Source: Bacteroidales bacterium (GTDB lineage: Bacteria; Bacteroidota; Bacteroidia; Bacteroidales; GCA-2748055). From it: a DNA stretch of 64,000 nt. Each line of letters starts with the position of its first letter. The first letter of the stretch is position 1. A model generated the notes under the pieces. That model saw nothing but the letters and a program-made list of their open reading frames with translations, did no database searches and was not told the origin of the DNA. Positions 48,852-57,396 of the stretch are shown here, piece after piece. The position numbers were made by a program, and so were the translations under genes. The stretch lies in the NCBI GenBank assembly GCA_023138875.1, contig JAGLOO010000024.1, positions 62,001-126,000 on the forward strand, in the 5' to 3' direction.

Positions 48852-49172
48852 ATGGAAGATAAAGCCAAGAAAAACCAGATCAACATTGAGTTGAAGGAGG
48901 AGGTAGCTCAGGGTACCTATTCCAACCTGGCCATCATTACCCATTCATCGTCTGAGTTTGTACTCGACTTTGTGAGGGTAATGCCCGGGATTCCAAAAGC
49001 AGAGGTGAAATCCAGGGTGATCCTTACCCCGGAACATGCCAAGCGCCTGTTGCATGCGCTCACCGATAATATCGAAAAATATGAGAAGATGCATGGGCCT
49101 ATCAAGAACATAGAACCTGCCGGCGGATCAGTGATCCCGATGAATTTCGGGGGACCAGCCGGGCAGGCGTAA
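48852..49172 (+). CDS. DUF3467 protein
   Basis: A 106-residue protein of the DUF3467 family (INIELKEEVAQGTYSNLAIITHSSSEFVLDFVRVMPG ... VILTPEHAKRLLHALTDNI). It lies 12 bp after rpoC and before the operon terminator, so it is transcribed with the RNA polymerase genes. The function is unknown; an association with transcription or translation is inference from position. Confidence 0.82.
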   Translation: MEDKAKKNQINIELKEEVAQGTYSNLAIITHSSSEFVLDFVRVMPGIPKAEVKSRVILTPEHAKRLLHALTDNIEKYEKMHGPIKNIEPAGGSVIPMNFGGPAGQA

Positions 49173-49196
49173 AACTAACATAAACAATTACTTAAT

Positions 49197-49229
49197 AAGG
49201 GTTTCTGGATTTCCATGGAACCCTTTTTT
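49197..49229 (+). terminator. Rho-independent terminator of the rpoBC-DUF3467 unit
   Basis: AAGGGTT (49197-49203) pairs with AACCCTT (49219-49225) and runs into four or more T. It lies 24 bp after the stop. Confidence 0.88.
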
Positions 49230-49279
49230 GTATTGATTTTAGATAACTATATTTTTATGGGTCATTTTTAGATTTCTTT

Positions 49280-49287
49280 TATATTTG
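49280..49287 (+). promoter_or_regulatory. -7 box of the etf operon
   Basis: TATATTTG matches TAnnTTTG, 24 bp before the etfB ATG. The -33 region is T-rich without a clean TTTG. Confidence 0.5.
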
Positions 49288-49310
49288 TCAGGTTATTAAA
49301 ATATCTAGAT

Positions 49311-50060
49311 ATGCGAATTCTCGTTTGTATTAGTAATGTTCCGGATACCACCACCAAGGTGAAGTTTTCGAACGACAACACAGCCTTTGATGACAGCGGG
49401 GTACAATGGATCATTAACCCCTGGGATGAACTGGCCCTGACAAGGACTATGGAGTTGAAAGAGGACGCTTCCAATCCGGTTTCCAACGTAACGGTTGTTA
49501 CTGTAGGACCAGCCGGAGCCGAGCCAACCCTCAGAAAAGCGTTGGCCATCGGAGCCGATGATGCCATCAGGGTTGATGCTGAATCCGGGGATGCTCATTT
49601 TGTGGCTGCCCAGCTTGCGTCGGTGGTAAATGACGGAGAATATGATATGATCTTTTGCGGCATTGAATCAAGTGATTACAATGGATCAGCCGTGGGAGGT
49701 ATGCTATCCGAGATGCTCGATATTCCCTCCGTTTCAGCGGTTTCATCCCTGCGTATTGAAAATGGGGAAGCTGTGATCACCAGGGATATTGACGGTGGTA
49801 AAGAAGAGGTGTCGGTCCCCACTCCATTTGTGGGTGTGGTGCAAAAGGGAATAGCTAAGGAACCCAGGATCGCAGCCATGCGCGGGATCATGATGGCCAG
49901 GAAAAAGCCCCTGCAGGTAGTCCCTGCCATTGAAGCCGAACCGTTAATCCATTACCAGGAGTATGTGATGCCCGAACCGAAGGCTCCCTGCAAAATGATT
50001 GAGGCAGACCAGGTAAAAGAACTGGTGAACCTGTTGCAGAATGAGGCAAAAGTGCTCTAA
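49311..50060 (+). CDS. etfB: Electron transfer flavoprotein, beta subunit
   Basis: A 249-residue EtfB. The N-terminal CISNVPDTTTKVKFSNDN, the AMP/FAD-region IINPWDELALTRTMEL, VGPAGAEPTLRKALAIGADDAIRVD, and the recognition segment near FCGIESSDYNGSAVGGMLSEML are as in the family. It accepts electrons from acyl-CoA dehydrogenases together with EtfA. First gene of a five-gene operon ending with an acyl-CoA dehydrogenase. Confidence 0.95.
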   Translation: MRILVCISNVPDTTTKVKFSNDNTAFDDSGVQWIINPWDELALTRTMELKEDASNPVSNVTVVTVGPAGAEPTLRKALAIGADDAIRVDAESGDAHFVAAQLASVVNDGEYDMIFCGIESSDYNGSAVGGMLSEMLDIPSVSAVSSLRIENGEAVITRDIDGGKEEVSVPTPFVGVVQKGIAKEPRIAAMRGIMMARKKPLQVVPAIEAEPLIHYQEYVMPEPKAPCKMIEADQVKELVNLLQNEAKVL

Positions 50061-50097
50061 CCTAACATTTTCAAACGATTTCTAAACTATTAATAAT

Positions 50098-51066
50098 ATG
50101 TCAGTATTAGTATATACCGAGAACTGGGATGGCAAATTTAAAAAACTCTCCCTTGAATTGGTCTCCTATGCTTCCAGTTTGGCCAAAATGGTCGGAGGAA
50201 GCGTTACCGCACTATCCATTGGAAAAGTAGAACAGGATGAACTGTCAGCTCTTGGCGCCTACGGTGCTACAAATGTCCTGAGTGTAGATGATGCTCCGGG
50301 TGGACTTGATAACCAGCTCTATACAAGTATTATTACCGCAGCAATGGAAATGACCGGGTCGAAAGTCCTGGTACTGGCCCACAACAATACAGGAAAAGCA
50401 ATTGCCCCCAGATTGTCGGTCAGGTTAAAAGCAGGCCTTGCTACCGGAGTTACAGCACTACCGGAATCTGTTGATCCATTGGTGGTGCCTAAGAAAGTAT
50501 TCAGTGGCAAAGCATTTGCAAAGGTGAAGATCCTGACCGATTCAGCCATCCTGACACTGGCACAGAATTCATTTGAACTGACCGAGACAGGAGGTTCAGC
50601 ATCCATTGAGGCATTTGATCCTGGAGTGGATGTGGCAGGTGTAAGAACCAGTATAAGGGATGTTCAGAAGCAGGAGGGTAAGCTGCTGCTTTCGGATGCC
50701 GAAGTTGTAATCTCCGGTGGCAGGGGAATGAAATCTACTGATAACTGGGGTCCCATCGAGGAACTGGCTGAGGTACTTGGAGGAGCAACAGCATGCTCCA
50801 GACCTGTATCTGATGAAGGCTGGCGCCCCCACGAGGAGCATACCGGACAGACAGGGAAGATCATTGCCCCCAATCTGTACATGGCATTTGGTATTTCGGG
50901 TGCCATTCAGCACCTGGCTGGAGTAAGCTCTTCAAAGTGCATTGTTGCAGTGAACACTGATAAAGATGCACCCATTTTCGAAGCAGCTGATTACGGGATT
51001 GTCGGGGACGCCCTGAAAGTACTTCCTGAGCTGGTTACAGAGATAAAGGCTGCAAAGGCCCAGTAG
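50098..51066 (+). CDS. etfA: Electron transfer flavoprotein, alpha subunit
   Basis: A 322-residue EtfA. The C-terminal FAD domain has ISGGRGMKSTDNWGPIEELAEVLGGATACSRPVSDEGW, then HTGQTGKIIAPNLYMAFGISGAIQHL and NTDKDAPIFEAADYGIVGD. The FAD moves electrons from dehydrogenase to a quinone reductase. It is 37 bp after etfB and 20 bp before the membrane Fe-S gene. Whether the pair bifurcates cannot be decided by eye. Confidence 0.95.
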   Translation: MSVLVYTENWDGKFKKLSLELVSYASSLAKMVGGSVTALSIGKVEQDELSALGAYGATNVLSVDDAPGGLDNQLYTSIITAAMEMTGSKVLVLAHNNTGKAIAPRLSVRLKAGLATGVTALPESVDPLVVPKKVFSGKAFAKVKILTDSAILTLAQNSFELTETGGSASIEAFDPGVDVAGVRTSIRDVQKQEGKLLLSDAEVVISGGRGMKSTDNWGPIEELAEVLGGATACSRPVSDEGWRPHEEHTGQTGKIIAPNLYMAFGISGAIQHLAGVSSSKCIVAVNTDKDAPIFEAADYGIVGDALKVLPELVTEIKAAKAQ

Positions 51067-51086
51067 TACCTCTCAATCCGCTACTT

Positions 51087-52421
51087 ATGACAAATCAAAT
51101 CATTTTTCTGGCTACGTTGCTGGTCACCCTGCTGGCTTTTGGCTACACAATACGCAGGTTTGTGGGTTTTTTCAGCATCACCCGGGCGGGATTTCCTGTC
51201 AGGCAGATCGGGCGTCGCATCGGAGTGATGCTTGAAGTGGCCATTGGCCAGACAAAGATTTTTCGCAGACCGGTCATGGGATTTTTGCATGCCCTGGTTT
51301 TCTGGGGATTCTGTGTGATCCTCATCGGAAGTGTCGAAATGGTGATTGATGGTTTAACAGGAAAGGAACGGGTGCTTTCCTTTCTCGGAGTTGTTTATGA
51401 TATCATCATGGCCTCGGGAGATGTGTTTGCCCTGATCATTACGTTAGCCATCATTGTTTTTCTTGCCAGGAGGGTATTCCTCAATGTGAAGAGGTTCTCC
51501 GGTATTGAAATGAAACATATTTCACACCTGGATGCCAATGTAGCGCTCACCATGATCCTTTTGCTGATGCTGTCACTGCTGGGAATGAATGTGTTTTATG
51601 TCCAGGCTACCCTTCAGGCAGGTCATGAGATAGCAGGTTATTACCCCGTTGGTCGGCTTCTGGCATCATGGATCGATACGGATGCCCACACCAGTGAAGT
51701 ATTGTACCAGGTCAACTGGTGGATGCATATTCTGCTCATCTTCATTTTCGCCAATTATCTGCCGTATTCAAAGCATTTTCATGTATTTATGTCGGTACCC
51801 AATGTATTCTTAAGTCGCCTGGATCCTCTGGGCAAACTGGATACCATGGAGAGCATTACGAAAGAGGTAAAGATCATGATGGATCCGGAGCAGGCATTTT
51901 CTTCACCGGCCGAAGGAGAAGGGGAAGAAGAGGTCCCGGAACGATTTGGCATTCTCGATATAGAGGATATAAGCTGGAAAAGCTACCTGGACTCCCTTTC
52001 GTGTACCGAGTGTGGCCGATGTACATCGGTTTGTCCGGCCAATATTACCGGGAAGAAATTGTCGCCCAGAAAGATCGTGATGGATGTGAGGGCCAGGATG
52101 AAGGAAAAAGGCCCCGGAATTTTGAAGATCGGGAAGGAGTATACGGATGAAAGGTCCCTGATCAGGGATTTTATTTCGGAAGAGGAATTATGGGCATGCA
52201 CCCTGTGTAATGCGTGTGCACAGGAATGCCCTATCAATATTAACCAACCTGCCCTGATCGTGGGGATGCGGCGATACCTGGTCATGGAAGAATCTGCAGC
52301 GCCTGGGGAACTGAATGCAATATTTTCCAACATCGAAAATAATGGTGCTCCCTGGCAATTCTCCCAGGAAGACAGGATGCTCTGGGCAGAGGATATAGTG
52401 ATCAATGAAAAGAGCCAGTAG
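51087..52421 (+). CDS. Membrane cytochrome b/[4Fe-4S] protein (EtfAB-quinone oxidoreductase type)
   Basis: A 444-residue protein with five membrane segments (about 4-21, 65-86, 110-129, 150-170 and 210-226), resembling NarI/HdrE-type cytochrome b subunits; His68 and His214 are candidate heme ligands. A cytosolic C-terminal part holds two [4Fe-4S] motifs, Cys306/309/312/316 (CTECGRCTSVCP) and Cys371/374/377/381 (CTLCNACAQECP). It lacks the CCG domain, which is encoded separately by the next gene. In related one-piece proteins (EMO family) this module passes electrons from EtfAB to menaquinone. That role here is inferred from the operon. Confidence 0.82.
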   Translation: MTNQIIFLATLLVTLLAFGYTIRRFVGFFSITRAGFPVRQIGRRIGVMLEVAIGQTKIFRRPVMGFLHALVFWGFCVILIGSVEMVIDGLTGKERVLSFLGVVYDIIMASGDVFALIITLAIIVFLARRVFLNVKRFSGIEMKHISHLDANVALTMILLLMLSLLGMNVFYVQATLQAGHEIAGYYPVGRLLASWIDTDAHTSEVLYQVNWWMHILLIFIFANYLPYSKHFHVFMSVPNVFLSRLDPLGKLDTMESITKEVKIMMDPEQAFSSPAEGEGEEEVPERFGILDIEDISWKSYLDSLSCTECGRCTSVCPANITGKKLSPRKIVMDVRARMKEKGPGILKIGKEYTDERSLIRDFISEEELWACTLCNACAQECPININQPALIVGMRRYLVMEESAAPGELNAIFSNIENNGAPWQFSQEDRMLWAEDIVINEKSQ

Positions 52422-52423
52422 GT

Positions 52424-53224
52424 ATGGAAACAAGTCAGAAAAAAGTTAAGGTACCTGTAATTGCGGATCTGTTTTCACAGGGGAAGAAACCCGAATACCT
52501 TCTCTGGGTGGGAAGTGCCGGAGCGTTTGACGATCGATACAAGCATGTTTCCCGTGCTTTTGTTAAGGTGCTGGATCAACTGGGCATTTCGTATGCTGTG
52601 CTGGGAACGGAGGAATCGTCCAGTGGGGATGTGGCCCGCAGGGCTGGAAACGAGATGCTCTTTCAGATGCAGGCGTTGATGAATATCGAGATCTTTGAGG
52701 GCTATGAAGTAAGGAAAATCCTTACCTGTGATCCGCATGCATACAATACATTTAAGAACGAGTATCCCGATCTGGGTGGCACATATGAAGTGATCCATCA
52801 TACACAGTTCCTTCGTGACCGGATTGCTGACGATTCATTGAAGATCCCGGGTAACGCCCTGGCAGGGAAGACCATTACTTTTCATGATCCCTGCTACCTG
52901 GGTCGGGCCAACAGGGAATACAATGCCCCGCGACAGGTTCTGGAAGCCATGTCAGTCACCAGGAAAGAGATGAAAAGGAACATGAGTTTTGCCCTCTGCT
53001 GTGGTGCCGGCGGTGGACAGATGTTCAAGGAGGCTGAAAAAGGAGAAAAGGAAGTGTTTATTGAGCGGACCGAAGAGGCACTCGAAACGGGGGCAGATAT
53101 CATTGCCACGGCATGTCCCTATTGCATGGTGATGATCACCGATGGGCTGAAATATAAGAATAAGGAAAAGGAAGTTAATAATTACGATATTGCTGAACTG
53201 GTGGCATTTGCCCTGGACCTTTAA
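52424..53224 (+). CDS. CCG-domain iron-sulfur protein with degenerate first half
   Basis: A 266-residue protein of the HdrB/LutA/GlpC-like CCG family, starting 2 bp after the cytochrome/Fe-S gene. The second CCG motif is intact: Cys157 (DPCYLGR), Cys192/193 (LCCGAGGG) and Cys231/Cys234 (ACPYC). The first one is not: the WVGC position is Ser31 (WVGS), the central cysteines are replaced by ESSSGD (64-69), and the final CPHC reads CDPHA (102-106), leaving only Cys102. So only one noncanonical cluster is likely. It probably docks on the preceding protein to form a split EtfAB:quinone oxidoreductase. Confidence 0.8.
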   Translation: METSQKKVKVPVIADLFSQGKKPEYLLWVGSAGAFDDRYKHVSRAFVKVLDQLGISYAVLGTEESSSGDVARRAGNEMLFQMQALMNIEIFEGYEVRKILTCDPHAYNTFKNEYPDLGGTYEVIHHTQFLRDRIADDSLKIPGNALAGKTITFHDPCYLGRANREYNAPRQVLEAMSVTRKEMKRNMSFALCCGAGGGQMFKEAEKGEKEVFIERTEEALETGADIIATACPYCMVMITDGLKYKNKEKEVNNYDIAELVAFALDL

Positions 53225-53275
53225 GCTGAAAGTCCAAAGTCAAAAGCTAAAAGAAACTGATTTAAACTATACAAA

Positions 53276-55060
53276 ATGGAAAACAAGAGACTAATAACCG
53301 GGGGAGAGTTCATGGTGAAGCAAACCGATCCGGCTGATGTTTTTATCCCTGAAGAACTTGATGAAGAGCAGAGAATGATAGGGGAGACCTGCCAGGATTT
53401 TCTGGATACAGAAGTATTTCCGGTACTTGATCAAATCGATGCACAGGAAGAAGGTTTGATGAGGAAACTACTGGCCAAATCCGGAGAACTCGGGTTACTC
53501 GGGATCGCCATCCCGGAGGAGTATGAGGGATTCGGACAATCCTTCATTACAACAATGTATTCCAGTGAGATCCTGGGTGCTGGTTACTCCTATGCTGTTG
53601 CCTATTCCTGTCATACCGGGATTGGTACGTTGCCCATTCTTTATTACGGGAACGAGGAACAGAGAAAAAAATATATACCCAGGCTGGCTACCGGAGAATT
53701 GGTGGGAGCCTACTGTCTTACAGAACCGGGTGCGGGCTCGGATGCCAATTCGGGGACTACGAAAGCCGTACTTTCAGAAGACGGAAAACACTATATCCTG
53801 AATGGTGCCAAGATGTGGATCACCAACGGTGGATTTGCGGATGTGATGACTGTCTTTGCAAAAATTGACAATGACCGGGTATTAAGTGCTTTTATTGTAG
53901 AGAGAGATTTTCCAGGGATCACCTTCAATCCGGAGGAGAAGAAGATGGGGATCAAAGGTTCCTCCACACGGCAGATATTCTTCAATGATTGCAAGGTTCC
54001 GGTTGAGAACCAGCTGGGTAAGAGAGGTGAAGGTTTCAGGATCGCTCTGAATATCCTGCATATGGGACGCATCAAGCTGGGAGCCAATGTAATCGGTTCT
54101 GCCAAAACAGCCATCAGTCAGTCTGTAGGATATGCCAATGAAAGAAAGCAATTTAACTGTCTGATCTCACAATTTGGGGCCATCAAGCATAAACTGGGTG
54201 AGCAGGTGATCAGGACTTTTGCCACGGAGAGTTCAGTATACCGTGCAAGCCAGGCGTTGGATGATGCCATTGCGCATTATGTGGCCAATGGCGATGACAA
54301 GGGTCGGGACACCATGAAAGCATTCAATCATTTTGCTGTAGAGGCTGCAGCCATGAAGGTGTTCGCTTCAGAATCATTGGAATACGTTGTGGATGAGGCC
54401 GTGCAGATCTATGGTGGTATGGGTTTTTCAGCAGAAATGCCGGTAGACAGGGGGTACAGGGATTCAAGGATCAACAAGATTTTTGAAGGTACCAATGAGA
54501 TCAACCGGTTACTGCTGGTAGATAGTATCCTGAAAAAGGGAGCGAAGGGTGTACTTCCCATTATGGAGGAAGCGGAGAAAGCCTTTGAGGAGGTTAAGAA
54601 CCTGAATGGTACCGGGACGGATACCACAGGGTATTTTGAAGAGAAGGATAAGTACATTGCCAACTTCAAGAAGATTGTACTGATGCTTCTGAAAGCTGCC
54701 TCCGAGAAATTTACCCGTTCACTGGTGACCGAGCAGGAGATACTGAGCAATATTTCCGACTGTATCATTCAGCTGTATGCCGCTGAATCTGTGGTGCTCC
54801 GCCTTAAGAAAATGGAAGCTTTGAAGAGTGAGGAAGAGATGAAGATCTACAGGGAAATTGCCGATGTATTCGTATACGATGCTGCAGCGCAAATCAGCAA
54901 GTTTGCCAGTGATACAACTTACTCCTTCGCCAATGGTGAGGTATGTGAACTGCTTGAAAAAGGGATCTCCCATTTTACTGCAGTAGCTGGCGTAAATGTG
55001 AAAGAAGCCCGCAGAAAGATCGCTGACCGGTTGATTGAAGAGAATAAATACTGCTTCTAA
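53276..55060 (+). CDS. Acyl-CoA dehydrogenase (long form)
   Basis: A 594-residue FAD enzyme. The core of about 410 residues has YCLTEPGAGSDANSGTTKA (FAD and substrate loop), MWITNGGFADVMTVFA, VYGGMGF-like IYGGMGFSAEMPVDRGYRDSRI, and the base Glu404 in KIFEGTNEIN. A C-terminal helical extension of about 170 residues resembles the membrane-associated tail of VLCAD/ACAD9. It oxidises acyl-CoA to enoyl-CoA and passes electrons to EtfAB, encoded upstream. Chain-length preference is unknown. Confidence 0.93.
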   Translation: MENKRLITGGEFMVKQTDPADVFIPEELDEEQRMIGETCQDFLDTEVFPVLDQIDAQEEGLMRKLLAKSGELGLLGIAIPEEYEGFGQSFITTMYSSEILGAGYSYAVAYSCHTGIGTLPILYYGNEEQRKKYIPRLATGELVGAYCLTEPGAGSDANSGTTKAVLSEDGKHYILNGAKMWITNGGFADVMTVFAKIDNDRVLSAFIVERDFPGITFNPEEKKMGIKGSSTRQIFFNDCKVPVENQLGKRGEGFRIALNILHMGRIKLGANVIGSAKTAISQSVGYANERKQFNCLISQFGAIKHKLGEQVIRTFATESSVYRASQALDDAIAHYVANGDDKGRDTMKAFNHFAVEAAAMKVFASESLEYVVDEAVQIYGGMGFSAEMPVDRGYRDSRINKIFEGTNEINRLLLVDSILKKGAKGVLPIMEEAEKAFEEVKNLNGTGTDTTGYFEEKDKYIANFKKIVLMLLKAASEKFTRSLVTEQEILSNISDCIIQLYAAESVVLRLKKMEALKSEEEMKIYREIADVFVYDAAAQISKFASDTTYSFANGEVCELLEKGISHFTAVAGVNVKEARRKIADRLIEENKYCF

Positions 55061-55862
55061 AAAACAGGCTATCGAATCCTTCACCTCGTACGATATTGCT
55101 ATTCTCGGTGCCGGAAATGTGGCCACCCACCTGGCCGGGTATTTACAGAAATCGGGTCACAGGATATCATTTATTTATTCGAGGAGCAAAAGTTCGGCTA
55201 CCGGACTGGCAAACATGATCGGGACAAGGGGTAGCTCCATGGTTGAGGAGCTACCTGAAACCGCAGATTTCTTCATTGTTTCTGTCCCCGACCGGGCAGT
55301 TCCCGAAGTACTTCGGGAGTTCAAGGATTATAAAGGGATCTGGCTGCATACCGCAGGGGCGCTTTCCTGCGATGTTTTCGCAGGTCTTCACAATGAATTC
55401 GGGGTGCTCTATCCGCTTCAGACCCTGAATCAAAAACGCCCAATCTCACTGAACGAAAGTCCTTTTCTGATTGAAGGTTCTTCTCCGGAAGTAACAGGAA
55501 AAATCAGGAGTCTTGCCTCATCGATCTCAAGTTTCGTTCAGGAAACAGACTCCCCGACCAGACTGAGGATCCATCTGGCTGCAGTATTTGCCAATAATTT
55601 TTCCAACCATATGGTCCACATCGCACAGCAAATGCTTAGGGAGCAGGGAGTTGATTTGAAGTTGTTGGATCCCATCCTGAAGGAGACCTTCAGCAAGATC
55701 GCAGACATGGGTGCAGAGGCATCCCAAACCGGACCGTCGATGAGGGATGACCGGGAGACCATGCAAAAGCATCTGGAGTTGCTGATGGAGCACCCTGAGT
55801 GGGGGAAATTGTATACTTTTATAAGTCGCGATATCAAGAAATCCCGGAAACAAAACCCATAG
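55035..55862 (+). CDS. Rossmann-like/DUF2520 protein
   Basis: A 275-residue protein with the NAD(P)-binding motif AILGAGNVATHLAG (about 22-35) and a C-terminal DUF2520 helical domain (about 130-265). It resembles small beta-hydroxyacid dehydrogenase-like or ketopantoate-reductase-like enzymes; no substrate is known. The start must be TTG at 55035, which overlaps the acyl-CoA dehydrogenase end by 26 bp: no ATG or GTG is available before the glycine motif. It opens a conserved-looking run with the KdsC-like, UbiA and Maf genes. Confidence 0.82.
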   Translation: MKRINTASKKQAIESFTSYDIAILGAGNVATHLAGYLQKSGHRISFIYSRSKSSATGLANMIGTRGSSMVEELPETADFFIVSVPDRAVPEVLREFKDYKGIWLHTAGALSCDVFAGLHNEFGVLYPLQTLNQKRPISLNESPFLIEGSSPEVTGKIRSLASSISSFVQETDSPTRLRIHLAAVFANNFSNHMVHIAQQMLREQGVDLKLLDPILKETFSKIADMGAEASQTGPSMRDDRETMQKHLELLMEHPEWGKLYTFISRDIKKSRKQNP

Positions 55863-55877
55863 AACCATTGCAAGGAA

Positions 55878-56399
55878 ATGACCAATTTTAAAGAAGGACT
55901 AAAAAAAGTAAAAGCATTTGTGTTTGATGTGGACGGAGTACTCAGCAATCCAAAAGTTTATCTCCATCCCAGCGGTGAGTTAATGAGGACCATGAATACC
56001 AAGGATGGCTATGCACTCCAGTATGCAGTAAAAAGGGGGTACCCCATTGCCATCATCACCGGGGGACAAACCGAGTCGGTGGGATTGCGTTTCAGGGGGC
56101 TTGGCATCACCGATATCTATCTGGGTTCCTCTCACAAACCGGATGATTTTAATAACTTTATCTTCAAGTATAGCATCCAGCCAGAGGAAGTATTGTACAT
56201 GGGCGACGACCTGCCTGATTTTGAGGTGATGAAGAGCGTAGGTGTGCCTTGCTGTCCCTCTGATGCCGTGGAAGAGATCAAGTCAGTGGCACACTATATA
56301 TCTCCGCATGCCGGTGGAGAGGGATGTGCAAGAGATGTGATTGAGCAGGTCCTTCGGTTGCATGGCCGCTGGATGGATGGTGAATCATTTGTCTGGTAA
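55878..56399 (+). CDS. kdsC: HAD-superfamily phosphatase, KdsC-like
   Basis: A 173-residue HAD enzyme without cap domain. Motif I is FDVDGVLSN (Asp17 nucleophile, Asp19), the motif II region is IAIITGG, the Lys motif is SSHKPDDF, and motif III is [12 protein letters not shown]. Size and motifs fit 3-deoxy-D-manno-octulosonate 8-phosphate phosphatase, the third step of Kdo synthesis for lipopolysaccharide. Other small HAD C0 phosphatases cannot be excluded. Confidence 0.86.
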   Translation: MTNFKEGLKKVKAFVFDVDGVLSNPKVYLHPSGELMRTMNTKDGYALQYAVKRGYPIAIITGGQTESVGLRFRGLGITDIYLGSSHKPDDFNNFIFKYSIQPEEVLYMGDDLPDFEVMKSVGVPCCPSDAVEEIKSVAHYISPHAGGEGCARDVIEQVLRLHGRWMDGESFVW

Positions 56400-56412
56400 A
56401 AGAATGTAACAG

Positions 56413-57393
56413 ATGATCAAACAACTCCGTTCCATACTAAGGTTGATCAGGTTCCCGAATCTGTTGATCATTGCTGCAACGCAGTATGCCATGCGGTACC
56501 TGGTAATGGTTCCACTGCTGCCTTCCAGGACTTTTACACTGCAATTTGGCGATTTCCAGTTTGCATTGCTGGTGTTATCAACCATTTTTATCGCTGCCGC
56601 CGGATACATTATTAATGATTACTTTGATACACAGTCCGATATGATCAATAAACCGGACCGCGTTGTAGTGGGGATAAGAATTGGCAGGAGGGTGGCCATG
56701 AACCTGCATGCCATGCTCAACATTATCGGAGTGGGGATCGGGGTCTACCTGGGTTTTTATATCGAGCTTCCGTCACTGGCACTGGTATTCATCATTGCTA
56801 CCGGTCTGTTGTGGTTCTATTCCACCAGCTATAAAAGGCAGTTCCTGGTTGGTAACCTTTCGGTGTCATTTCTAACCGGTCTGGTTCCTCTTATGGTGGT
56901 TCTTTTTGAGATCCCTCTGCTGAACAGGGAATATGGCAGGGTGATGCTTCAGAATGAAGCCAGTTTTAACTATATCATTGCCTGGGTGGCAGGTTTTAGT
57001 TTTTTTGCATTTCTTACCACCCTGATCAGGGAAGTGATCAAGGATACTGAGGATTTTGAGGGTGATATGGCTTACGGAATGAAGACTGTACCCATTATCC
57101 TTGGAACGTTCTGGACAAAGATCCTGGTGGTGGCATTGATTGGACTGACTATTTTCATGCTGGTAATCCTGCTCCTCAAGTACATCCTCTTTTCCGTGGA
57201 ACCGGCCGATTATATCTCATTGGTCTATTTTACCATGTTCCTGGTATTACCATTGATTGTCCTGGCCATCCAGGTCCTGGTTGCAAAGGACAAGCAGGAT
57301 TTTCACAGGGCAAGTACCACGATCAAGCTGATCATGCTGTTCGGAATTCTCTATTCAGTGCTGGTATTCTACCTGGTCAACTTTAGGTATTAA
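56413..57393 (+). CDS. UbiA-family prenyltransferase (geranylgeranylglyceryl phosphate type)
   Basis: A 326-residue membrane protein with about eight or nine helices. The first Asp-rich motif is NDYFDTQSDMINKPDR, and the second is DTEDFEGDMAYGMKTVP. In Bacteroidota such proteins are annotated as geranylgeranylglycerol-phosphate geranylgeranyltransferases, by similarity to archaeal ether-lipid synthesis, but a quinone or other prenyl acceptor is equally possible. It lies between the KdsC-like and Maf genes, 3 bp from the latter. Confidence 0.85.
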   Translation: MIKQLRSILRLIRFPNLLIIAATQYAMRYLVMVPLLPSRTFTLQFGDFQFALLVLSTIFIAAAGYIINDYFDTQSDMINKPDRVVVGIRIGRRVAMNLHAMLNIIGVGIGVYLGFYIELPSLALVFIIATGLLWFYSTSYKRQFLVGNLSVSFLTGLVPLMVVLFEIPLLNREYGRVMLQNEASFNYIIAWVAGFSFFAFLTTLIREVIKDTEDFEGDMAYGMKTVPIILGTFWTKILVVALIGLTIFMLVILLLKYILFSVEPADYISLVYFTMFLVLPLIVLAIQVLVAKDKQDFHRASTTIKLIMLFGILYSVLVFYLVNFRY

Positions 57394-57396
57394 GCT

